This document shows, piece by piece, positions 14,417-21,501 of a stretch of DNA of 64,000 nt (the stretch's first letter is position 1; each line of letters begins with the position of its first letter). A program made the translations under genes and the position numbers. The DNA is from Drouetiella sp036703255 (GTDB taxonomy: Bacteria > Cyanobacteriota > Cyanobacteriia > Elainellales > Elainellaceae): positions 27,986-91,985 of the forward strand of contig DATNPL010000181.1 of NCBI GenBank assembly GCA_036703255.1, given 5' to 3'. The notes under the pieces are model-generated. The model was not told where the DNA came from, searched no databases, and saw nothing but the letters and a program-made list of their open reading frames with translations.

Positions 14417-15117
14417 TGTCGTCGGGTCGTCTTTACGGAATTGGCGTGGGGCCTGGAGATCCAGAGCTGCTGACCCTAAAAGCGTTGCGTATTCTGCAAT
14501 CGGTGCCTGTGGTGGCCTACCAATCTGCTGTGGAGCGAGAGAGCGTGGCGCGATCGATCGTGGCACCCTATTTGGTCGGGCATCAAACTGAGGTCAGCTT
14601 TCATTTTCCGCGTGCTGATGATCCGCAAGCGGCACAGCCTTTGTATGCTGAGGCGATCGCTCCTGTGGCGGAGCATCTGTCTGCGGGTCGCGATGTGGCG
14701 GTTCTCTGTGAAGGCGATCCGCTATTCTATGGGTCGTTTATGTATTTGTATACGCGCCTGTCCGATCGCTTTGAAACGGAAGTGGTTCCAGGTGTTTCTT
14801 CGCCGATGGCTTGTGCGTCAGCCTTGGGAATTCCTTTGAGCTATCGCAACGATATCTTTAGCGTTCTCTCGGCGGCGCTGCCAGAGGATGTTTTGGCGAC
14901 GCAGTTGCTCAATGCCGATGCGGTTGCCATTATTAAGCTGCGACGACATTTTGCCAAGGTGCGATCGGTTTTGCATCAGCTCAGCCTGATTCCGCGTGCC
15001 CAGTACATTGAGCGGGCGACGATGCATGACCAACAGATTGTGCCGATCGATCAGGTAGATTCCGGCAATGTCCCCTATTTCTCCATGATTTTAGTGCCGA
15101 GCAAGGCGCATTTATGA
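14416..15117 (+). CDS. cobI: Precorrin-2 C20-methyltransferase (CobI/CbiL)
   Basis: The 233-residue protein is a tetrapyrrole methylase that transfers a methyl group from S-adenosylmethionine to C20 of precorrin-2. It shows GIGVGPGDPELLTLKALRIL at the N-terminus, CEGDPLFYGSFMYLY in the middle and VVPGVSSPMACASALG, the three SAM/substrate motifs of the family. It starts one base inside the cobH stop and its own stop overlaps cobJ by four bases (ATGA). The whole operon is therefore tightly coupled. The length is typical. Confidence 0.95.
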   Translation: MSSGRLYGIGVGPGDPELLTLKALRILQSVPVVAYQSAVERESVARSIVAPYLVGHQTEVSFHFPRADDPQAAQPLYAEAIAPVAEHLSAGRDVAVLCEGDPLFYGSFMYLYTRLSDRFETEVVPGVSSPMACASALGIPLSYRNDIFSVLSAALPEDVLATQLLNADAVAIIKLRRHFAKVRSVLHQLSLIPRAQYIERATMHDQQIVPIDQVDSGNVPYFSMILVPSKAHL

Positions 15118-16874
15118 AGCAATTGATAGACCTGTCAGGAAAAAGCCCCGCTGTGGTGGTGCTGGGGCAAAACAGCGTGCCCGTAGCGCAGCAGCTCATG
15201 CAGCATCTGCCAGGAGCAACACTCTATGGACTGTCGGGTCGCACGACTGAAGTGGATATTAGCTTTAGCGATTTTGGCGTCACCTTGCGCCAGCTCTTTG
15301 CAGAAGGTACGCCCATCATTGGCCTATGCGCTGCCGGAATTTTGATTCGCACGCTTGCCCCCCTGCTAAGCGACAAACGGGCTGAGCCGCCTGTGCTGGC
15401 GATCGCTGAAGACGGCAGTGCCGTTGTGCCGCTCTTGGGTGGACTAAATGGCGCGAATGAGCTGGCGCGTCACCTGGCGGCAGCGCTAGAGGTCAGTCCT
15501 GCCATTACTACCACAGGCGATTTGCGGTTTCGCAGTCGGCTCCTGTCGCCCCCAGCCGGATACCGCCTCGCCAATTCTGACGAGCAAGCCAAAACATTTC
15601 TAGCCGATCTACTGTCGGGAGCAACGGTGAAATTGGAGGGCAATGCGCCCTGGCTGCGGGATAGCCCGCTTCCCTGGGCGGATGCGGAGGCGAATACGCT
15701 GACTATCGAAGTCACTGAACGCCCCCTTGCCCCCTCGCCCGATCGCCTGATCTATCATCCGGCCACGGTAGCGATCGGGCTTAGCGATCTCGGCACCGCT
15801 ACGCCTCAAGACCTGTTGGCGCAGGTGCAGCAGCGTTTGGCCGATCATGATTTGGCTGCGGCTTCAGTCGCAGGCTTCTTTGCTCCGCTGTCCGCAGCGG
15901 CTCATCCTGCCTTGGCTGCGATCGCCCTTGCCTTCAACGTGCCGATTCGCTTCTTTACCCCTGCCCAACTTGACCCGCTAACACAACGCCGGGAAAGCCA
16001 AGCTGAAGCGATCGCCCTAGCCGCCGTGGGTGCAAATGGACAATTAGTGGCCTCAGGACAGGTGGCGATCGCCCTGGCTCCCGAACCCTTTGACCCCACG
16101 CAAATTGGCCAGCCGCAGGGGCGGTTAGCCATCATTGGCACAGGCCCAGGCGGCGAAGCCTGGATGTCTCCCGAAGTGAAGGAACTCCTCAAGGCGGCCA
16201 CCGATTTAGTGGGGTACAGCACCTACCTCAAGCTGGTCGGCAGTTTAGCAGAGGGCAAGCGCCAGCATGAGTCAGATAATCGAGAAGAGCTGGCACGCGC
16301 CAGAATGGCGTTAGATCTAGCCGCAACAGGGCGATCGGTCGTTATCGTTTCTTCGGGCGATCCGGGGATTTATGCGATGGCATCGGCTGTGTTTGAAGTG
16401 ATCGATCGCGAGGCAAATCCAGTCTGGAATAGCGTTGATCTACAGGTTGCCCCCGGCATTTCGGCCATGCAGGCGGCAGCAGCAGCGATCGGTGCGCCTT
16501 TGGGTCACGACTTTTGCGCCATCTCGCTATCGGATATCCTTAAGCCCTGGTCTATTGTGACGCAGCGAATTGCGGCGGCAGCAGAGGCAGATTTTGCCAT
16601 CGCCTTTTACAACCCCGTCTCAAAACAGCGCACTTGGCAATTGGCCGAGGCGCAACAGATTTTGCTGAAATGGCGATCGCCCGACACTCCTGTGGTGCTG
16701 GCGCGCAACCTGGGTCGTCCCGGACAGTCCGTACAGGTGATCTCTTTGGCAGAGCTGACGCCCGACCAAGCCGATATGCGAACGGTGATTTTGATTGGCT
16801 CTAGCCAAACCCGTAGGATCGATCGCGCCAATGGCGGTGTTTGGGTTTATACCCCTCGCAACTATGGGAAATAG
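15114..16874 (+). CDS. cobJ: CbiG-CobJ fusion: cobalt-precorrin-5A hydrolase domain plus precorrin-3B C17-methyltransferase
   Basis: The 586-residue protein joins two enzymes of corrin synthesis. Residues 1 to about 325 form CbiG: the core IGLCAAGILIRTLAPLL with VLAIAEDGSAVVPLLGG, then a C-terminal CbiG domain (VAIGLSDLGTATPQDLLAQV). Residues from about 338 form CobJ/CbiH, a SAM-dependent ring-contracting methylase with IIGTGPGGEAWMSPEV, VVIVSSGDPGIYAMA and FYNPVSKQRTWQ. CbiG normally acts in the anaerobic pathway, whereas cobG of the same operon belongs to the oxygen-dependent pathway, so the role of the CbiG part here is unclear. It overlaps cobI by 4 bases and ends the operon; a hairpin follows 31 bases later. 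Confidence 0.93.
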   Translation: MKQLIDLSGKSPAVVVLGQNSVPVAQQLMQHLPGATLYGLSGRTTEVDISFSDFGVTLRQLFAEGTPIIGLCAAGILIRTLAPLLSDKRAEPPVLAIAEDGSAVVPLLGGLNGANELARHLAAALEVSPAITTTGDLRFRSRLLSPPAGYRLANSDEQAKTFLADLLSGATVKLEGNAPWLRDSPLPWADAEANTLTIEVTERPLAPSPDRLIYHPATVAIGLSDLGTATPQDLLAQVQQRLADHDLAAASVAGFFAPLSAAAHPALAAIALAFNVPIRFFTPAQLDPLTQRRESQAEAIALAAVGANGQLVASGQVAIALAPEPFDPTQIGQPQGRLAIIGTGPGGEAWMSPEVKELLKAATDLVGYSTYLKLVGSLAEGKRQHESDNREELARARMALDLAATGRSVVIVSSGDPGIYAMASAVFEVIDREANPVWNSVDLQVAPGISAMQAAAAAIGAPLGHDFCAISLSDILKPWSIVTQRIAAAAEADFAIAFYNPVSKQRTWQLAEAQQILLKWRSPDTPVVLARNLGRPGQSVQVISLAELTPDQADMRTVILIGSSQTRRIDRANGGVWVYTPRNYGK

Positions 16875-16905
16875 AGAGACTCAGTAGATTACAACATCCA
16901 GCTTT

Positions 16906-16940
16906 TAGGGTTGTGTGCGCAGAGTGCGCACACAACCCTA
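16906..16940. terminator. Perfect hairpin after cobJ (divergent member of the hairpin family)
   Basis: Fifteen-base arms (16906-16920, 16926-16940) pair perfectly around AGAGT. The apex GCGC-AGAGT-GCGC resembles but does not match the GCGGAG core of the other copies. It sits 31 bases after the cobJ stop and probably ends the cob operon, although only AATT follows. Confidence 0.75.
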
Positions 16941-16992
16941 ATTCGAGATCTCCTGATACTGTAAAGAGAATACTTGACTGGCAAAACCGCCC

Positions 16993-19095
16993 ATGTCTTC
17001 TGCTCTGGAAAGGCTGAATTTGCCCTTTGGCTCCCAGCTCGATCGATTTTTGGTCTGCGGGTTGGGCAGCTTGGGGCAGCATTGTGTCGCAGAGCTAAAA
17101 GAATATGGCGCGATCGTCAGTGCCATCGTCGATGCACCCCCCAAAAACTGGGAAATTCCGGAACTGCCTCAGCTGCTAGAGGAGGTTTTCATTGGCGACT
17201 GTCGGCTAGAAACGGTGCTCAAGCAGGCACGGATTCACCATTGCCGCACGATTCTGCTGGTCACGGGCAACGAGCGGGTAAACACCGAAGCGGCCTTGGC
17301 GGCGCGCGCCCTTAATCCTGATGTGCGCCTCATTGTGCGATCGGATAAGCAAAATCTCAATCAGCTCTTGGGAGAGAATTTGGGCAACTTTGCCGCTTTT
17401 GAACCCACTCAGCTCTCCGCCTCAGCCTTTGCCCTGTCTGCTCTGGGGGTTGAAACCCTAGGATACTTCAATCTAGAAAAGCGGCTGCTGCGGGTGGTGA
17501 AATATCAAGTGCATCAGGGCGATCGCTGGTGCGATCGCTGGCGGGTGCATGGGCTAAATAGCCGCAGTCGGCGGTTGCTCAGCCACACCTCAGCCCAGCT
17601 CAATTCGCCTTTGGTGCCTGCCTCTCCTCAGCGATTTCACCAATGGGAACCCGATGCCGTACTCCAGGCTGGCGATACGGTGGTGTATGTCGAAGTTATG
17701 AATTCACTGGATATGGGCAACATGCTCGCCCGTCCTACCCATGAGAGCGAACAGCGCACCAAGCCTTCTCGCTGGCGAAAAAAGAAAACCTGGATAGCCC
17801 AACTGCGGCACTGGGGCAGGCAGGAAAAGAACTTCGCGCAGATGCTGCTGCGATTTTGGCGATCGACTGAGCAGTACCAAACGCAGCGAGTGGCGATCGT
17901 CTGCGGCATTACGCTGGTGGCAATGTGGCTGTTGGGCATTGTGCTGTATCGCCTGTCCTATCCCGGCGTGGGTTTGGCCGAAGCTTTCTATGCGCCGATT
18001 ATTCTGCTGCTTGGGGGTTACGGCGATCTGTTTGGCAGCGTCGATTTTGCTAATCAGCCTGCTCCGGCGGCTGAGATGCCGGGATGGCTGCGGCTGTTTA
18101 GCCTCCTGTTGACTTTGGCGGGAACTGCGTTTGTAGGGGTGCTGTACGCGCTGTTAACGGAGGCGCTGCTGACCTCCAGATTCATGTTTTTCAGCAACCG
18201 TGATCCGGTGCCCCAAGCCAACCATGTGGTTTTAGTAGGTTTGGGACGTGTGGGGCAAGGAGTAGCAACCCTGCTGCAAGAGCTGAAGCAACCGCTCGTG
18301 GCGATAACGATCCAGGCGATCGATTCCAGCACTTTGCCCCGCATGCCCATTATCATGGGCGATCTCACCCATCTGCTCGCCAAAGTCAATTTAGAGACTG
18401 CCAAAAGCATCATTGTCGTAACGGGGGATGACATTCAAAATTTAGAGCTAGGGCTGATGGCGCATACGATCAATCCCCAAAGCCGTCTGGTGATTCGCAC
18501 CTACGATCAGCACTTTAGCAATAGCGTCACGCGCCTGTTTCCCTATGCTCAGGTGCTGTGCGGCTCGGCACTCTCGGCTGAGGTCTTTGTAGCGGCAGCG
18601 TTTGGCGAAAATATCATCAGCCTATTTCACTTTAATCAGCAAACGGTGCTGGTAACGGAATACAGCATTGAGGTAGGAGACACGCTCAACGGACATCTAC
18701 TGTCTGAAATTGCCTATGGCTATGGCATTGTGCCTGTGCTGTATCAACGCAGTAGCCAAGAGCCAGCCGAACTAATGCCTTCCGAAGACATGCGGCTCTA
18801 TGTGGGGTCGCGGCTGATTGTTTTGGCAACCAGTCAAAGCCTTCAGTGGATTGAACGCGGGGAAATGACGCCTCGTCAATGGCAGGTGCGAATCGAGCAA
18901 GCTTTAAATTCTTATGCTGTCACCGAGGGCGCAAATCAAATTGCGCTGATTTCGGGCTGTAACATCGGCATCGCCAAAAAACTGATGCTAAGTTTGCCCG
19001 CCACCTTAGAGCAGCCGTTGTATGAGCATCAGGCACTACGGCTGGTGCGTAAGCTGAATGAAGTTCATGTTGTGGCTCAAACCATTAGGCTGTGA
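16993..19095 (+). CDS. Potassium channel protein with two RCK (TrkA-N) domains flanking a pore
   Basis: The 700-residue protein starts with an RCK/TrkA-N domain (FLVCGLGSLGQHCVAELKEY, about residues 18-150) and a putative RCK-C domain (to about 240). Two transmembrane helices follow, near 299-321 and 366-390, enclosing a pore loop whose filter reads LGGYGDLFG at about 339-347. A second RCK domain begins with HVVLVGLGRVGQGVATLL at about 410. Each Rossmann domain has a GxGxxG nucleotide motif. GYGD is the potassium selectivity signature, preceded here by glycine rather than the usual TV. The layout recalls ligand-gated MthK/BK-type channels but with an RCK unit before the pore as well. It probably lies in the cytoplasmic or thylakoid membrane. 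It stands alone after the cob operon. Confidence 0.85.
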   Translation: MSSALERLNLPFGSQLDRFLVCGLGSLGQHCVAELKEYGAIVSAIVDAPPKNWEIPELPQLLEEVFIGDCRLETVLKQARIHHCRTILLVTGNERVNTEAALAARALNPDVRLIVRSDKQNLNQLLGENLGNFAAFEPTQLSASAFALSALGVETLGYFNLEKRLLRVVKYQVHQGDRWCDRWRVHGLNSRSRRLLSHTSAQLNSPLVPASPQRFHQWEPDAVLQAGDTVVYVEVMNSLDMGNMLARPTHESEQRTKPSRWRKKKTWIAQLRHWGRQEKNFAQMLLRFWRSTEQYQTQRVAIVCGITLVAMWLLGIVLYRLSYPGVGLAEAFYAPIILLLGGYGDLFGSVDFANQPAPAAEMPGWLRLFSLLLTLAGTAFVGVLYALLTEALLTSRFMFFSNRDPVPQANHVVLVGLGRVGQGVATLLQELKQPLVAITIQAIDSSTLPRMPIIMGDLTHLLAKVNLETAKSIIVVTGDDIQNLELGLMAHTINPQSRLVIRTYDQHFSNSVTRLFPYAQVLCGSALSAEVFVAAAFGENIISLFHFNQQTVLVTEYSIEVGDTLNGHLLSEIAYGYGIVPVLYQRSSQEPAELMPSEDMRLYVGSRLIVLATSQSLQWIERGEMTPRQWQVRIEQALNSYAVTEGANQIALISGCNIGIAKKLMLSLPATLEQPLYEHQALRLVRKLNEVHVVAQTIRL

Positions 19096-19180
19096 TCGGT
19101 TTCGACTGGTGGGCGTCATCAGGCTCAGGGCATTTTGTGAGTCTGATCTGCGCGCCCCAAACATATTCCTGGCCTCATTG

Positions 19181-19909
19181 CTATGAGTTACGCATAAACT
19201 GTTCTAAAACGTAAGCATAAACATCAATATCAACCTCGTTATAGGTTTGAATAAACTCATGAATCAAGGCGTTTTCACAAATATCCTTCTTGATTTTATA
19301 CTCTGAGTTTTGATTGAGGAAATCAACTTTAACCTCTACATCCAGTTGATTGACTGCCACAAATTTTTGTAGGCTGCTTTCATAAAACTCAGTTAGCCCA
19401 ACCATATCGAGTGTTGAGAGATTTTCAATAACATCCATGCTGCGTAAATTCTGCCAATCTTCAGCAAAGTAACGAGACTGACAGTTTTGGAATAGCCAAT
19501 CGTACTTGCTCAAGCAAGATATGAAGGTGTCAGGATCATACAGGTCAGCGGCTCTTAACTCCAGGCTGAGTTCCTGTATGTCTTTGGGATGCGCCTGAAA
19601 AAAATCAAGGCCAATATCGTAGATGTGAATCACCCAGTTGATATGAGAAATCAGTTGGTCAACAGGTTCTCTCAAAAACGTTAAGGCAAAATATTCTTCT
19701 CTAGCAAAGTTTCTTGCAAACACAAAGAAATTCAAATGCCCTGAAACATAGTCGAGTTTTCTGAGAGAGTCTAGGTTTGGGAAGGTTACAGTTTGGCTGT
19801 CTAAGTACTGTTCACAGTGCGATTTCCCCACAAAGTTGCTTTCTAAGAACTTGTTGAATGAAGATCCGGCTGTCTTTGCAACATGGATAAAAAAAATCTT
19901 TTTCTTCAT
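19181..19909 (-). CDS. Sulfotransferase family protein
   Basis: The 242-residue protein begins with FFIHVAKTAGSSFNKFLES, the P-loop-like 5'-phosphosulfate binding motif of sulfotransferases. A second motif, FALTFLREPVDQLISH, matches the 3'-phosphate binding region. The family transfers sulfate from PAPS to carbohydrates or other acceptors, often in extracellular polysaccharide or glycan synthesis; the acceptor cannot be inferred. No signal peptide is present. The gene is clearly richer in A and T than its neighbours, uses many Asn, Lys, Ile and Phe codons, and stands alone between a potassium channel gene and purM. Horizontal acquisition is likely. Start chosen at the ATG giving MKKKIFFIH. 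Confidence 0.8.
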   Translation of the reverse strand: MKKKIFFIHVAKTAGSSFNKFLESNFVGKSHCEQYLDSQTVTFPNLDSLRKLDYVSGHLNFFVFARNFAREEYFALTFLREPVDQLISHINWVIHIYDIGLDFFQAHPKDIQELSLELRAADLYDPDTFISCLSKYDWLFQNCQSRYFAEDWQNLRSMDVIENLSTLDMVGLTEFYESSLQKFVAVNQLDVEVKVDFLNQNSEYKIKKDICENALIHEFIQTYNEVDIDVYAYVLEQFMRNS

Positions 19910-20312
19910 TAATAGCTCTGCTTCACTGTTTGGTAAATGTTAAAGATCTCTGCTGGAGAGGAACGTTTAAAAGCGCCCAATTAGCTTACCTTTGCTTGCT
20001 TTTCTGGTTTACCGCAGGCATAAACTCTACTTCTGAAAGCCTATATTGGATTGCTTCTAGCTTTCTCTGATGCAGAAATTTAGGCGTACCAAAGCAAACT
20101 TTAAAGGGTAGGCTAGCTAAACTCTAAGAAGTCTACCTCAAAAGCATTTTGTTGATCGTGTTGCACCTTGGGTTATTTAAGCTAACCATTGACATCTTCA
20201 AAAAAGCATTGACATAAACGATCGCAGATCTGCCACTCCATGAGGAGCGATGCCCAGCCTAGCCCAGTGATTCCAGTACAATGATTCCTGCAAGGTAGGC
20301 GGGAACGAACGT
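19910..20312. other. Intergenic region upstream of purM
   Basis: This 403-base divergent spacer separates the sulfotransferase and purM starts. It is AT-rich and I see no gene or long repeat. The octamer ATTGACAT occurs twice (20188-20195, 20208-20215), and the first copy forms part of a plausible purM promoter. Confidence 0.6.
20189..20218 (+). promoter_or_regulatory. Candidate sigma-70 promoter for purM
   Basis: A perfect -35 hexamer TTGACA (20189-20194) is followed after 18 bases by CATAAA (20213-20218), a passable -10. It lies about 95 bases before the purM start. Position and sequence fit; expression is not shown. Confidence 0.4.
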
Positions 20313-21341
20313 ATGGATTACAAACAGGCTGGGGTTGATGTAGAAGCAGGTCGCGCCTTTGTCAAAAAAATTCGAGATGCCGTAGAAAGTACTCATCGCC
20401 CTGAAGTCATGGGCGGGTTAGGCGGTTTCAGTGGCCTGTTTCAGTTGCCTAGCGGCTATCAAGAGCCAGTGCTGGTGTCGGGAACCGATGGCGTTGGGAC
20501 AAAGCTAAAGGTAGCTCAGCAGTACGATCGCCATGACACGGTGGGCATAGATCTAGTCGCCATGTGCGTTAACGATGTGCTGACTTCGGGAGCCGAGCCG
20601 CTGTTTTTCCTCGACTATTTAGCTACTGGCAAGCTCAATCCTGACCAGCTTGCCCAAGTTGTCGCCGGAATTGCTGAAGGCTGTCGGCTGGCGGGCTGTG
20701 CCTTGCTGGGGGGCGAAACCGCCGAGATGCCAGGATTCTATCAGCCTGGAGAGTATGATCTGGCGGGCTTTTGCGTCGGCATCGTTGAAAAAAGTCAGAT
20801 CGTAGACGGTTCACGGGTGCAGGTGGGTGATGTGGCGATCGCTCTAGCCAGCCAGGGTATTCACAGCAACGGCTACAGCCTGGTGCGCAAAATAGTAGAG
20901 GCTACAGGCAGCGCTTTGAGCGATCGCCCCGAACAGCTCGGAGGCAAGTCTCTGGGCGAAGCCTTGCTCACGCCAACGCAAATCTATGTCAAGCCTGTTT
21001 TGGCAGCGCGTCAGGCTGGGATTGACATCCACGGCATGGCGCATATTACCGGGGGCGGCTTGCCTGAAAACCTACCGCGCTGTCTGGGGGCAGGTCAGTC
21101 TGTGCAGATCGATGTGCGCTGCTGGACAACGCCACCGATTTTTGAGTGGCTGGCAGCACAGGGCAACGTTAGCCAGCTAGAAATGTTCAATACCTTCAAT
21201 ATGGGGGTGGGGTTTGTGTTAATCGTGCCGCCCTCGGCGATTGACCCAGCGATCGCTTTTTTTGAAGCCCAAAACCTATCGGCTGGGGCGATCGGCGAAG
21301 TTGTGGATGGCACAGGAGAACTCATCCTTAAGGGCTTGTGA
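20313..21341 (+). CDS. purM: Phosphoribosylformylglycinamidine cyclo-ligase (PurM)
   Basis: The 342-residue protein is the AIR synthetase of purine synthesis: it closes FGAM to aminoimidazole ribonucleotide using ATP. Family landmarks are MDYKQAGVDVEAGRAFVKKI at the start, VSGTDGVGTKLKVAQ, VGIDLVAMCVNDVLTSGAEP, LLGGETAEMPGFY and SQGIHSNGYSLVRK, followed by AHITGGGLPENLPR. The length is normal. It is a single gene with a likely promoter about 100 bases upstream and is convergent with glgP; two hairpins separate the two genes. A cytosolic enzyme, assigned with high certainty. Confidence 0.98.
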   Translation: MDYKQAGVDVEAGRAFVKKIRDAVESTHRPEVMGGLGGFSGLFQLPSGYQEPVLVSGTDGVGTKLKVAQQYDRHDTVGIDLVAMCVNDVLTSGAEPLFFLDYLATGKLNPDQLAQVVAGIAEGCRLAGCALLGGETAEMPGFYQPGEYDLAGFCVGIVEKSQIVDGSRVQVGDVAIALASQGIHSNGYSLVRKIVEATGSALSDRPEQLGGKSLGEALLTPTQIYVKPVLAARQAGIDIHGMAHITGGGLPENLPRCLGAGQSVQIDVRCWTTPPIFEWLAAQGNVSQLEMFNTFNMGVGFVLIVPPSAIDPAIAFFEAQNLSAGAIGEVVDGTGELILKGL

Positions 21342-21368
21342 ACTTGTTTGAGTAGTCTCAGAAACCTG

Positions 21369-21411
21369 AAATCCTCGATTTCGCCCGTTTCCTGAGCAAA
21401 ATCGAGGATTT
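21369..21411. terminator. Hairpin between purM and glgP
   Basis: Thirteen-base perfect arms AAATCCTCGATTT (21369-21381) and its complement (21399-21411) enclose a 17-base loop. It lies 28 bases after the purM stop and can serve as terminator for purM. Confidence 0.7.
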
Positions 21412-21423
21412 ATAAAGTAAAGC

Positions 21424-21474
21424 CTTGGGGTATTTTTGTAGGGGCGCTCCGCGCCCCTACAAAAATACCCCAAG
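21424..21474. repeat. Long perfect hairpin, GCGGAG-core family, copy C
   Basis: Outer arms 21424-21445 and 21453-21474 pair perfectly over 22 bases. Two more pairs extend the stem inward to GGGGCGC/GCGCCCC with a TCC apex. It lies between the convergent 3' ends of purM and glgP and is probably a bidirectional terminator. The core CTCCGC matches copies A, D, F and G. Confidence 0.9.
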
Positions 21475-21501
21475 CATCATGGCTACGGCAATCACACAAC
21501 C

